This document shows, piece by piece, positions 8,457-17,574 of a DNA stretch of 58,777 nt. Source of the DNA: Promethearchaeota archaeon (GTDB lineage Archaea; Asgardarchaeota; Lokiarchaeia; Sigyniarchaeales; SOKP01). The stretch covers positions 1 through 58,777 of the forward strand of contig JAEOTH010000074.1 in assembly GCA_016839915.1 (NCBI GenBank), written 5' to 3'. A program made the position numbers and the translations under genes. Numbering within the stretch: position 1 is the stretch's first letter; each line of letters begins with the position of its first letter. Under the pieces are notes generated by a model, which had not been told where the DNA came from, ran no database searches, and worked only from the letters and a program-made list of their open reading frames with translations.

Positions 8457-8654
8457 ATTATTTGTGTAAAACCAATAAAACTCCTAGACTATTTATTAAA
8501 TTTTTATAGCTAATTCAGATCTCTACAGATTCTATTTTTAAGAAGAATTGGACGTATTCACTATTAAAACAATTACTAATTGTCGATAAAAAATTAATAC
8601 TCTGTACTTTATTATAAACGAATGTTTTCTTAAATCATCATAAAATCTCATTAA

Positions 8655-9869
8655 ATGAATTGCATAGGTATGGAATTCTTTGAAGAATTATTAAAAAGAC
8701 CATCAATGTTCAAGGATGAAAGTAAACTTGATATAAATTTTATTCCAGAGGAATTACCTCATAGAGAAAAAGAGCTTTCATTATTATCTCAGCTTTTCCT
8801 GGGATTAATTACTAATCCAAATACAATATCAAGAAAGGTATTAATAACCGGAAAAACAGGAATTGGGAAAACTGTTACTGTAAAGTGTTTTGGAAAATTG
8901 CTTGAAAATGCTTCAAAAAAGCGAAATATAAATATAATGTACGCTCATGTTAATTGCAGAAAGGAAAGGACCAGTTATAAAGTCTTAATCAAGATAATTC
9001 AAATATTAGACAGAAATTTTCCTAAAAGAGGCTATTCATTACAGGATTTGTTAGATGTCTTAATTGAATTTCTTCATCGAAATGATATGCATATATTAAT
9101 TGTACTAGATGAATTAAGTTATTTAATAAATAAACATGAAGATTTAATTTATTCTTTAACTAGAATTAATGATGACGCCATAAAATGTGATCAAAGGTTA
9201 TCAATTATAGGAATTGTGAGAGATCTTTCTTGTTTAAACAATTTAGATGTTAGTACAATGAGTACACTCCAAACTAATATAATAGATTTTAAAAAATATT
9301 CTAGGGAACAAATTTTTGATATTCTAAAATATCGCGCAGATATTAGCCTTAAGAAAAATGTTTTATCTGATAAAATGATTGAAATGATATCTGAAATCAC
9401 TTTTAATTCTAGTGATGTTAGGTGCGGATTAAATATAATCTGGAAATCATGTAAAATCGCTGAAAGTAAGAATTTAAAATATATAAATTCTGAATGTATT
9501 AGATTAGGTAACCAAGATTTACTTCCTTATTCAACAATAGATGTCTTAGAATGTATGAATTCACAAAAATTGTCATTCTTACTTGCCATTATTAAAGCGC
9601 TAAATAATTACGATAAAGTTAAAATTTCTTTTAATGAAGCATTAAAGATGTATTATATAATATGTGAGAATGTTGAAATGAAACCAAGATCTAATTCTCA
9701 ACTTTGGAATTACCTCCAAGAATTTAAGAGAGAAAACCTTATAGCTACTAAAACCGTTAGTGAAAGAATAAAGGGTAGACATACAATAATTGAAATCCCT
9801 GATTTAAGTTTACCTCATTTAAAAAGGAATACAATAGAAATGTTAAACGCCAAAGGATTTAAAATATGA
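8655..9869 (+). CDS. cdc6: Orc1/Cdc6 replication initiator
   Basis: AAA+ initiator of 404 residues. Motifs are the 'LPHREKEL' opening (about 32-39), Walker A ITGKTGIGKT (about 63-72), Walker B 'ILIVLDELSYL' (about 149-159), sensor-like 'IIGIVRDLS' and the C-terminal winged-helix region (about 300-400). Orc1/Cdc6 proteins bind origin repeats and load MCM. The upstream 235 bases are AT-rich but show no clear origin repeat. The gene is followed by a winged-helix gene overlapping by 4 nt (ATGA) and then a prepilin peptidase frame. A second in-frame ATG at 8670 is an alternative start. Confidence 0.88.
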   Translation: MNCIGMEFFEELLKRPSMFKDESKLDINFIPEELPHREKELSLLSQLFLGLITNPNTISRKVLITGKTGIGKTVTVKCFGKLLENASKKRNINIMYAHVNCRKERTSYKVLIKIIQILDRNFPKRGYSLQDLLDVLIEFLHRNDMHILIVLDELSYLINKHEDLIYSLTRINDDAIKCDQRLSIIGIVRDLSCLNNLDVSTMSTLQTNIIDFKKYSREQIFDILKYRADISLKKNVLSDKMIEMISEITFNSSDVRCGLNIIWKSCKIAESKNLKYINSECIRLGNQDLLPYSTIDVLECMNSQKLSFLLAIIKALNNYDKVKISFNEALKMYYIICENVEMKPRSNSQLWNYLQEFKRENLIATKTVSERIKGRHTIIEIPDLSLPHLKRNTIEMLNAKGFKI

Positions 9870-10159
9870 TTGTCAATGGAATAGAGAAAAAAAATTTAAT
9901 TGAAGATTTATTAGGATCACGAGCTAGAGTTAAAATACTGAAGACTTTAGCTAGATATGAAGAATTGACTATTTCATTAATAATAAAAAAAACTAGATTG
10001 AACTATATGTGTGCTCTGAAACACCTAAATTTCCTTAAGATGGTTAATTTAATCCAAGAAAAAAAATTTGGGAGAATAAAAATCTTTAGATATAAATCAG
10101 AAAATCTAAAAGCAAGAAGTCTTAAAAAATTTATAGAAATTTGGGAAGGAGATTTTTGA
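9866..10159 (+). CDS. Winged-helix transcription regulator (ArsR-like)
   Basis: A 97-residue single-domain winged-helix protein. The pattern is 'ARVKILKTLARYEELTISLIIKKTRLNY' (first two helices), a recognition helix with 'ALKHLNFLKMVNLIQE' and a basic wing 'KKFGRIKIFRY'. Its ATG overlaps the cdc6 stop (ATGA), implying translational coupling with the replication initiator. A DNA-binding role is expected; the target is unknown. No metal-binding cysteines of metal-sensing ArsR proteins are seen. Confidence 0.78.
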   Translation: MIVNGIEKKNLIEDLLGSRARVKILKTLARYEELTISLIIKKTRLNYMCALKHLNFLKMVNLIQEKKFGRIKIFRYKSENLKARSLKKFIEIWEGDF

Positions 10160-10163
10160 AAAT

Positions 10164-10819
10164 ATGAAATTTATTATTCTTGTTTTAACAAGTTTTTATT
10201 TCTGTATTCTGTTCCCAACATTATTTTTTTTTGATTTAAAATATCGTAAAGTTCCAAATAAGTTTTTTAAACTAGGTTTTGGTATGGGTTTTATTCTGAA
10301 TATATTTGAGTGTTTATTTTATTTCAATAATATTATAATATTTATTTTTGGAAGATTTTTTTTTTCTTAATTGTTTTTCTTCATTCATTCATACTATTTA
10401 ATTTAAAAATAATAGGCGGAAGCGATGGAAAACTTATTATCTTAATATATTTAACTCATCCTCTAAACGTAATGAAATTCAATTATGTAACTTCATTCTT
10501 TTTATTATTTTCAATATTTTTCACTTTGATATTCATCCTAAATTTTATAGTAAATTCTTTCATTAAAAACCGAAATTCATTCATTACGTTCTTTGATTTA
10601 AATTTAAAATTCTCAGTATTCAAGAGATTTTATATTAAGAGTTTTTATAAATTTCTGAATTATTCAAATTTAAGTGAATACAAAGCAGAGAAGATGCGCC
10701 TTAAGTCTAGTCTATTGATATATAATGATAAAAAAAAGAAGTTGCAAGTGCTAATTCAATATCGGCCTCCTCTCATTATATTAATTATTTTTACCTATAT
10801 TCTTACTTTTTTTTACTAA
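10164..10819 (+). CDS. Prepilin peptidase (A24 family), split by a frameshift in a poly-T run
   Basis: Two adjacent frames make one type IV prepilin peptidase of about 218 residues. Frame one (10164-10370) holds the first catalytic-aspartate region 'FFDLKYRKVPN', the usual 'D.(K/R)...(I/V)PN' motif. Frame two encodes 'IIGGSDGKLIILIYL', matching the second motif GxxDxK, and its open reading begins well before the ATG at 10472. The frames meet at a run of ten T residues (10356-10365); one additional T would join them. Several membrane helices lie in both halves. The enzyme would process pilins such as the Flp-like one at 26218-26418. A sequencing error, slippage or a genuine mutation are all possible. 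Confidence 0.8.
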
Positions 10820-10916
10820 AAAACTAATTTAATTAATGATAATCGAATTAATTTTAAATTTAATAATTTTTATTAAATTAGTGAATTTTAATAATTTTTA
10901 AATGTGAAAATTAAAT

Positions 10917-11312
10917 ATGGAGATTGAAAAAACTAGAGAAACATCCTGGAAAATTCAACTAAAAAATAAAAATGATAATATTGAAATTACTTCTGTGGAG
11001 ATTAGTGGTGAAGTGCGAATAATTAAACTAGCGCTCTTAAATAATGATACTATTGTGAGAGTGGAAATGAATAAAGAAGAGTTTTTTAATTTCCTATCAT
11101 TAATATCAGCTTTTAAAGATGTTGTTATTGGTGAGGAATCTCTTATAATTGAGGAGGATCTGGATTTAATGGAGGATAAACAGCAAATAATTCAAAAAGA
11201 GATTCCAGATATGGATGAAGATTTATTTCCATTACAAACTGACTCTAGCAATAAAAATTTTGAGAATAATGATAAAGAAGAATTAAATCCAGAAGAATGG
11301 GATCCTTGGTAA
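10917..11312 (+). CDS. Hypothetical acidic protein
   Basis: A 131-residue soluble protein that I do not recognise. Residues 1-80 look like a small beta-rich domain ('WKIQLKNKNDNIEITSVEISG', then 'RVEMNKEEFFNFLSLISAF'). Residues 80-131 are a strongly acidic, probably disordered tail ending 'EEWDPW'. It starts at an ATG after an A-rich leader and converges on the V4R-domain gene 8 nt away. Acidic tails of this sort often mediate protein-protein contacts, but no partner is evident. Confidence 0.6.
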   Translation: MEIEKTRETSWKIQLKNKNDNIEITSVEISGEVRIIKLALLNNDTIVRVEMNKEEFFNFLSLISAFKDVVIGEESLIIEEDLDLMEDKQQIIQKEIPDMDEDLFPLQTDSSNKNFENNDKEELNPEEWDPW

Positions 11313-11320
11313 AAGAATGC

Positions 11321-11809
11321 TCATTTAATTCGTTCTATTTTGTATTCACAGAAATCTAAATTTGTATCTTCTAGGCAACATTGATTTTCAGAAACATTGA
11401 CTCTATAGAGAGCAAATTCTCCAATACCAGTTAACAAACCTGTTATAAAATAACAGAAATATTTTGATTTGTTTTCTAATTCTGAAGAAATATTATGAAA
11501 AAGATTTAAAATAATTAAATCCTCAGAGATTTGTTTTGGTACAAAACGCCCCCATCCATGATTGCTTAATATATTACAGCACTGGGTCACTAAATCATCT
11601 AATGTTTTTGGATTTAAATTTTCATCCCAATTATGTATCAAAGTCCAACCCGCCTTTTTACCGAGCCAAACTAGTAATGATTTCACTCCTTCTCCATAAA
11701 TAGATGATAAAATATCGATTATTTGAGGAGGAAAAAATACAAATCGATCGTTAAAGAGATAATATTTACCTTTACTATATTTGAGTCCTTTTAATTTTAA
11801 ATTTCTCAT
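11321..11809 (-). CDS. V4R (4-vinyl reductase) domain protein
   Basis: A 162-residue protein whose order of motifs fits a stand-alone V4R domain. These are 'YGEGVKSLLVWLGKKAGW' (about 39-56), a glycine-rich 'LSNHGWGRF' (about 82-90), 'YFCYFITGLLTGIGEF' and the typical ending 'ENQCCLEDTNLDFCEYKI' with paired cysteines. V4R domains are small-molecule binding modules related to haem-NO/Bet v1-type sensors and are often fused to regulators; here it is alone. The N-terminal 'NDRFVFFPPQII' is also typical of the family. Single gene, ATG start. Confidence 0.7.
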   Translation of the reverse strand: MRNLKLKGLKYSKGKYYLFNDRFVFFPPQIIDILSSIYGEGVKSLLVWLGKKAGWTLIHNWDENLNPKTLDDLVTQCCNILSNHGWGRFVPKQISEDLIILNLFHNISSELENKSKYFCYFITGLLTGIGEFALYRVNVSENQCCLEDTNLDFCEYKIERIK

Positions 11810-11942
11810 AATTATTATCAGCTTTTTTTCTTATATAATATTTTCTAACTTTAAAAACCTAATTCTATTAATTTTGCTATAAAATCACTAGGAATTAGAA
11901 TGCGAGCCCTTTAAATAATTTATAATGCAAACAGTTTAAGAA

Positions 11943-12242
11943 ATGTTAGAATTTAACATTCTATTAATTGAAGTTTTATTAATTTTAAGTGTCTTCATTA
12001 TTATCTTTATATATTCTGCAATTTCTGCTGAAATGCTTACATCATTAATTTCTCTTTTGATTTTCCTAATTTTAATAATTCCTTTTTATATATTATTAGA
12101 AAGATTAGAGATTTTAGTATATACAAATAATTTAGAGAACGTAACTTTTTTCAAATTTATTTTTTTTTATTCTACACTCATTATAATTTTCATTGGGTCA
12201 TTTATCGTCATAGAATCTATTTATCTTTTCGGAATTTCTTAA
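11943..12242 (+). CDS. Small membrane protein with three predicted helices
   Basis: A 99-residue, very hydrophobic protein with three probable membrane helices (about 4-25, 30-55 and 70-95). I do not recognise a family. It sits between the prepilin peptidase and the leftward pilus genes and converges on the TadC-like gene 14 nt away. A link with the pilus is possible from position only. Hydrophobic AT-rich ORFs can be spurious, but the ATG start and the clear helix pattern favour a real gene. Confidence 0.5.
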   Translation: MLEFNILLIEVLLILSVFIIIFIYSAISAEMLTSLISLLIFLILIIPFYILLERLEILVYTNNLENVTFFKFIFFYSTLIIIFIGSFIVIESIYLFGIS

Positions 12243-12256
12243 TATAGAAAATATTT

Positions 12257-13783
12257 TTATAGAAAATTTAAGGTATTAATTAAAGAAGATATAAATACCA
12301 AAATGAAAATAAGGTTAGAAAGTAAAATTACAAGAAATTTTTTTTTATATTTAATTATTTTTAAGAAATAATTCGAAGTAATTGAAATACTCGAAGAAAA
12401 TACTAAAAATATCAAAAATAAATAATAGATACTTATCTGATTATTAAAATCAATTAATAAAAGAGGAGTAATAGGATCAATATTTCTTGTTACTAAAATA
12501 AAAAAAGGAAACATACCTGAAATTGCCCCGATTAATATTGGTAAAAGAAAAATAAAGAAAAATATTTTAAACTTTTCTCCTTTAATAATAACTTCAAGTT
12601 TTTTTTCAAGTTTTTGATGTTTATGAAGTATCCTTAAAATATCGAGAATTTTTTGATTGGTATGATAAGGATTTTCAGTTACAAATCTCTCAATAACATC
12701 TAATATTATAGAGTATCTTATTGATGTTAATTCTAACTTAAAAAATTGTATTATATCATGGAATGAGTATTTAAAAGTTAATAATCGAGATAATTGGTTT
12801 TTTAAAGTTTTTTCTATGACTGCAAAAAGATTTTTATTTTGAGAATATGACTCAAGAAATGCTTTTTCAGGAGATAAATTATTTTTTAAATTTAGGGCAA
12901 ACCCCTTTAAAAATAATAAAAATTCATTAAATTTCTTCTTTTCTAAACCTGTATAATCATTTAAAACACCAATCATATACGAGTTTCTTCTTATAAATTT
13001 ACGACATAAATAGTTTAACATATATAAAAAAAATGGTATTAGAAAAATTAGAATGATTATGTTTACTAATTGAAATAATATCAAAAAGCATAGCCCTATT
13101 GGAAAAAAAAAGCCTATAAAAAAGATAATACTTATTTTTGATTGAATTTCTCTTAAATATATTTTGAAGTTATTTTCTATTGTGGTTTCAGCAAGCTTAT
13201 CGATATCATTCCTTTCATCAAAATTATTAATCAATAATGTTTTTAAATATAGATTAAAATCCCTTGATGGGGTAACAATTTTCTTTAATTCATTTTCAGG
13301 CATTTCCCCCTCATGAACTTTTATAAATATTTTTTTAAAATTTTCTGAAATTGGAAGATTATATTCCTTAATTAGGTTTATAAAACTTAAATAATGATCA
13401 GCATTAGATTTTAATGTTTTTTTGATTAATGAAAAATCTACCTTAACAAGATAAACCATAGCATTTATTTCTGCTTCTTTTTTATTAATATCATGATAAA
13501 GAATTAAATTAAATTTATATGAGAGCATTAAAGAGAATATAAATGAATATAATAATATTATAAGAAGATTTAACTTCACAAATGCTATTGATAATAAGAC
13601 TAAAATACTAAAAGAGGTTGCAAAAATAAAAAAGCTTGCTTTATTAACGTCTTCTTTATCAATTTCATATAACATTCTGTAAAGTTGGCTGTATCGTTCA
13701 TTCAACGCCTTAAATTTTAATTGAGGTAAAAAATAATTATGGAATTTTTTACAAAATTTAATGTAGTTTTTTTTATTTCTCAT
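12257..13783 (-). CDS. Pilus assembly platform protein (TadC/FlaJ/GspF-like)
   Basis: A 508-residue polytopic protein with membrane helices at about 48-92 (pair), 215-258 (pair), 398-428, 438-460 and 480-505. Helical cytoplasmic stretches of T2SSF type lie between ('FNEFLLFLKGFALNLKNNLSPEKAF' and 'IILDVIERFVTENPYHTNQKI'). This is the topology of type II secretion/type IV pilus inner platform proteins, with two T2SSF-like cytoplasmic regions as in archaeal FlaJ. It is the last gene of the ATPase-pseudopilin-platform unit (13 nt gap). Sequence motifs of the family are weak, so the call leans on topology and neighbours. Confidence 0.72.
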   Translation of the reverse strand: MRNKKNYIKFCKKFHNYFLPQLKFKALNERYSQLYRMLYEIDKEDVNKASFFIFATSFSILVLLSIAFVKLNLLIILLYSFIFSLMLSYKFNLILYHDINKKEAEINAMVYLVKVDFSLIKKTLKSNADHYLSFINLIKEYNLPISENFKKIFIKVHEGEMPENELKKIVTPSRDFNLYLKTLLINNFDERNDIDKLAETTIENNFKIYLREIQSKISIIFFIGFFFPIGLCFLILFQLVNIIILIFLIPFFLYMLNYLCRKFIRRNSYMIGVLNDYTGLEKKKFNEFLLFLKGFALNLKNNLSPEKAFLESYSQNKNLFAVIEKTLKNQLSRLLTFKYSFHDIIQFFKLELTSIRYSIILDVIERFVTENPYHTNQKILDILRILHKHQKLEKKLEVIIKGEKFKIFFFIFLLPILIGAISGMFPFFILVTRNIDPITPLLLIDFNNQISIYYLFLIFLVFSSSISITSNYFLKIIKYKKKFLVILLSNLIFILVFISSLINTLNFL

Positions 13784-13796
13784 GCAAATAAGTGTT

Positions 13797-14219
13797 TTAA
13801 TTAATTTTACTAATATTGACTTTAATTAAAGATAAATAACAGGATATGCTTAAAAGAAATGCTCCTGGTGGAATTTGATGATAATAAGAATTTATAAAAA
13901 ATTCGTTATATTCTTCAATTTTTACACAAAGTTGTTCTTCGATAAAAAATTCATACTTAGCAATGTTAGCATAAAAAGTTGTATTTATCTCTGAGGGATA
14001 ATTGATTATTTTGAGATATACTTCATCTTGATTTTGGATAACATATTGAATACCCTGATCAATTTCATTAATAAATGACATATAAGTTTCTAAATCATTC
14101 CTCCCATTTTGATTAAAATCTGCTATTTTACCTAAGAAGGGGATGATAATTGAAGCAAAAATTGTAAGTGTAAAAATCCCGAATCCCAGTAATAAGGATT
14201 TCTCAATTAAATTGGTCAT
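13797..14219 (-). CDS. Pseudopilin-like membrane-anchored protein
   Basis: A 140-residue protein with one N-terminal membrane helix (about 8-30, 'LLLGFGIFTLTIFASIIIPFL') and a C-terminal extracytoplasmic beta-rich domain with two cysteines. It lies between the secretion ATPase (16 nt) and the TadC-like platform gene (13 nt). The short cytoplasmic N-terminus and single helix resemble minor pilins/pseudopilins or archaellum FlaF/G-like stator parts. No clear prepilin peptidase cleavage site (glycine before the helix) is seen, so processing is uncertain. Confidence 0.6.
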   Translation of the reverse strand: MTNLIEKSLLLGFGIFTLTIFASIIIPFLGKIADFNQNGRNDLETYMSFINEIDQGIQYVIQNQDEVYLKIINYPSEINTTFYANIAKYEFFIEEQLCVKIEEYNEFFINSYYHQIPPGAFLLSISCYLSLIKVNISKIN

Positions 14220-14235
14220 GTCATTGATTCTAAAT

Positions 14236-16413
14236 TTAAAAATTTAAACTTCGATTCTTTTTCCATCTATTCCAAAATAGTTTTAATGATTCAATAGAGT
14301 CTAAAGAATAATATGAGATTCTATGAAAAAATTCAATTAATTCAGAATTTTTTATTTTATTTGTTCTAAAGAGAAAGTCGAAAATTTCCTGGTAAATCTC
14401 AATTATTAATTCGAAATTTGCTTTAGGTAAGTCTTCATATTTTTTTATATCCGAAAGAACATTTGTATCATATAGGGATTTTATTAAGAGCCAATTATTA
14501 GATTGGGGGTTGTATTCAAAGATAGAATTGAATAACCTGTTTTTTGAATTAGGAGATTGAGAAATTTCATATACTCCTACTATCTTTCTCTCATTATTTC
14601 TTTTTTTCATCAGAATAATTAAATCTAAATCATTAAGACATGACCTATTAATTTTGAAATGATAAAGAAAACGATTTAAAAGAGAGCCAACATTTTTGGA
14701 ATGAATTGTTTGAAATCCTCTTAATCCAGCAGCTAGACATTGGAACATAGCTTCTGCTTCCTCTTTTGTGAGAATCTCACCTAAGTATATAATATCAGGT
14801 GTTCTGTGTAAAAGAGTTTTAATCTGATTACTTTTTGAATATTTTTCTATATTCGATTCCTCCAATGAATCTACCCTATACTTTAACTGATGTTTGCCAA
14901 ATTCAAATTGGTTTAATGATTCTATAATATTTTCAACATAAATCTTTCTAAAGTCTTTTGATGTTAATAAATCTAATGAATTAATCAAGGTTGTTTTACC
15001 TGTGTCAGTTTCACCCGTAACTGTAATATTTTTTCTGTGAAGAATATTGAAATATAAAAATGCTGCTATTAATGAATCAATTGTTTTGTTTTTCAGTAAA
15101 TCTTGTATAGTTAATATATTTTTATTTAATTTTCTTATATCTAGAGCAAAATTATTTATCTGGATAGGTTCAACATCAATAGAAAACCTACAATAAAAAT
15201 ATTTATTCTTTATTACAAATTTAATTATTGGATTCCTAAAATCAAGTCTTTTACCACTGTATAATCTAATTAATGCTTTAACACGTTCAATTTCTTTTGA
15301 GTTAAAGCTTATTTTCGTTCGACACCGCCCATGCTTTTGATGATTTATATAGATTTCATCTTTAGGAGAGTCTAAAAATATCTCTTCTATGGAATCATCA
15401 CTCAATAATGGAAATAGTTTTTCTAAATTCAGTTTTTTTATTGAAGTTAAAAAACCAATCTTCTCTCTGAGTGAATTTGAAAGATCATATTTTGAACTCA
15501 ATAATTTTAAAGCTTCTATTTTATAGAATTCTATTAATTTTTCTAAAGAAACTAGCTTATCAAGTTCCGTAATTTCAATATCATGATAAATGTCTTTTAT
15601 AATCTTTTCAAAGTAATCCTCTTGTGGATTTCCCTTGAAAAAATATTCTACTCTGTAAATCTTCTCATTTTCATGAGGTTTTTCGGAAAGAAAAACCTTA
15701 AAAATATCGTTGTATCCAGTATAATAAGTATCTATCATTTTTTGAGGGGTCATGTCGATTTCGTGGACATTGTGAGTGCCATTTAATAAAACTGAATGCC
15801 TTAAGAAAAAATATTCATAGAAATTACTATAATTTTTAAAAGTTTCGCTATCTAGATTATAAATTTTAAGTTTTTGAATGATTTTTAAACTAGTTAAGAC
15901 TTTAAGAATATTTTTTAATGAGATTTCAATTGAATCACAGCAATCTTTGCAAATTGGATCATTGGTAAGTATTTTTTCTACATTTGATAATGTTTTTACA
16001 CAATTATTATAGATCAAAATTGGGTTATAATACTCGAAATCTTTAAAATTAAAGAAGGAAGAGATATTGGGAAAAATCTTACAGCTAAATTCCTTATAAT
16101 TACATATTTGGTTTTTGGTTTTTTTGATTTTACTATAAATTCTTTTTATCGTTTTTAAAGTCTTGAAATAATCTAACAGTAGGTTAAATTGATTTGCAGT
16201 AATTAAGATTTCGTTCCATAATATTGATATGTAATCAAATTTCCGATCTCTATTCTTAAAGAGAGTATCTAAAAAACAGTAGATGCATTTTTTAGATTTA
16301 AAGAAATATTCTTCTTTTTGGGGGCATTTATGACAATCTAAGATTAAAATACTTTCTTTTTTTCCATCCAAATTTTCTTTTTCTTTGAAATATGTTAGAT
16401 CTTTTGTAGACAT
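14236..16413 (-). CDS. Type II/IV secretion (pilus) ATPase, TadA/GspE family, with cysteine-rich N-terminus
   Basis: Hexameric secretion-ATPase family, about 725 residues. In the C-terminal half are Walker A 'TGETDTGKTTL', the Asp box 'IYVENIIESL', Walker B-like 'DIIYLGEILTKEEAEA' and the His-box 'RGFQTIHSKN'. The N-terminal third carries many paired cysteines ('CHKC', 'CIYC', 'CKDCC'), unusual for this family and suggestive of a metal-binding domain. ATG 16413 is chosen because a TATA-like TTATTTAAATTTT lies about 29 bases upstream. An in-frame ATG at 16467 would add 18 residues. The protein drives pilus assembly with the TadC-like platform and Flp-type pilin. Confidence 0.85.
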   Translation of the reverse strand: MSTKDLTYFKEKENLDGKKESILILDCHKCPQKEEYFFKSKKCIYCFLDTLFKNRDRKFDYISILWNEILITANQFNLLLDYFKTLKTIKRIYSKIKKTKNQICNYKEFSCKIFPNISSFFNFKDFEYYNPILIYNNCVKTLSNVEKILTNDPICKDCCDSIEISLKNILKVLTSLKIIQKLKIYNLDSETFKNYSNFYEYFFLRHSVLLNGTHNVHEIDMTPQKMIDTYYTGYNDIFKVFLSEKPHENEKIYRVEYFFKGNPQEDYFEKIIKDIYHDIEITELDKLVSLEKLIEFYKIEALKLLSSKYDLSNSLREKIGFLTSIKKLNLEKLFPLLSDDSIEEIFLDSPKDEIYINHQKHGRCRTKISFNSKEIERVKALIRLYSGKRLDFRNPIIKFVIKNKYFYCRFSIDVEPIQINNFALDIRKLNKNILTIQDLLKNKTIDSLIAAFLYFNILHRKNITVTGETDTGKTTLINSLDLLTSKDFRKIYVENIIESLNQFEFGKHQLKYRVDSLEESNIEKYSKSNQIKTLLHRTPDIIYLGEILTKEEAEAMFQCLAAGLRGFQTIHSKNVGSLLNRFLYHFKINRSCLNDLDLIILMKKRNNERKIVGVYEISQSPNSKNRLFNSIFEYNPQSNNWLLIKSLYDTNVLSDIKKYEDLPKANFELIIEIYQEIFDFLFRTNKIKNSELIEFFHRISYYSLDSIESLKLFWNRWKKNRSLNF

Positions 16414-16533
16414 TAAAACTAGTTTTATAAAGAAAAATTTAAATAACCCCCTTTTATCCGTAAACAAGTATTTATAAATGAAAAAACTTATTTATTTTGA
16501 AAAATTCAATTTCAAAAGTAAATGTGATAAATC

Positions 16534-17553
16534 ATGGGTCATCGTAAAAAACACGCCCCAAGACATGGATCATTGGCATTTCTACCTAGAAAGAGAGCAG
16601 TACAAGTAAAAGGTCGAGTAAGACATTGGTTAGACGGTATAGATGATATTAAATTTCTTGGTTTTGCAGGCTTTAAAGCAGGTATGACTCACATTACATA
16701 TATCGAGGATCAGAAAAATAGTCCATATTATGGAAAAGAATTAATGAAACCTGTTACTGTTATTGAAGTTCCACCATTAATTCTAATAGGTATTAGAGTT
16801 TATAATGAAGATGAGTATGGTAAGTATATAATTGGAGAGTTATATACACATGAATTTAATAATTATTTATCTCGGAAAATAAATCTTCCTAATATAGAGA
16901 AGAGTGAAATTAAAGAGACAAAAAAAGAAATTTTAAAAACGATAAATCAATCAAGTGAAGTTAGAGGAATTTTTCACACTCAGCCCTATAAAACGTCTTT
17001 GCCTAGGAAAAAACCTGACATTATTGAAATAAAAATTAATTCGATAAAGCAACCTAAAGATGAATTTAATTCCGCATTTAAAAACTTGGGTAAAGAAATT
17101 AAAGCTAGAGATGTTTTAAATGAAGGAGAATTAATTGATGTGATTGCAGTAACTAAAGGAAAAGGATTTCAAGGTCCTGTCAAAAGATTTGGAGTAAAGA
17201 TACTTACTCGTAAAAATAATAAAGCTAGGAGAGCTGTTGCTTGTATTGGCCCCTGGCATCCTGCTAGAGTGCTATATACTGTTCCACGTGCAGGTCAATT
17301 AGGTTATCATCAAAGGACAGAATATCATAAGAGAATAATGTTAATAGGTGAAAATGAAGAAGAAATTAACCCAAAAGGAGGATTTATTAAATATGGCAAA
17401 ATTCGAGGAGATTATATACTAGTTCTGGGATCTATTCCAGGGCCTAAGAAAAGACTAATAAGAATAAGAAAAACAATAAGACCTTTAAGATCTTTTGATG
17501 TGAATACTCCAGAAATTACATTTATAAGTCGAGAAAGCCAACAAAGAAAATAA
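16534..17553 (+). CDS. rpl3: 50S ribosomal protein uL3
   Basis: A 339-residue archaeal/eukaryotic-type uL3. Signature stretches are 'HAPRHGSLAFLPRKRA' at the N-terminus, 'FLGFAGFKAGMTH', 'GKGFQGPVKRFGVK' and 'WHPARVLYTVPRAGQLGYHQ'. uL3 contacts the peptidyl transferase centre and initiates 50S assembly. It heads the L3-L4-L23 set, which in most archaea continues into L2-S19-L22-S3; here the set ends after uL23. It is divergent from the pilus ATPase gene, with about 120 bases shared for both promoters. Confidence 0.96.
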   Translation: MGHRKKHAPRHGSLAFLPRKRAVQVKGRVRHWLDGIDDIKFLGFAGFKAGMTHITYIEDQKNSPYYGKELMKPVTVIEVPPLILIGIRVYNEDEYGKYIIGELYTHEFNNYLSRKINLPNIEKSEIKETKKEILKTINQSSEVRGIFHTQPYKTSLPRKKPDIIEIKINSIKQPKDEFNSAFKNLGKEIKARDVLNEGELIDVIAVTKGKGFQGPVKRFGVKILTRKNNKARRAVACIGPWHPARVLYTVPRAGQLGYHQRTEYHKRIMLIGENEEEINPKGGFIKYGKIRGDYILVLGSIPGPKKRLIRIRKTIRPLRSFDVNTPEITFISRESQQRK

Positions 17554-17574
17554 TTTTAATATACTGGTGATATA

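Noticed and set aside
8420-8654. Replication origin directly upstream of cdc6
   Set aside because: The region is AT-rich but has no repeated origin-box dyad; the only inverted repeat looks like a hairpin after the preceding gene.
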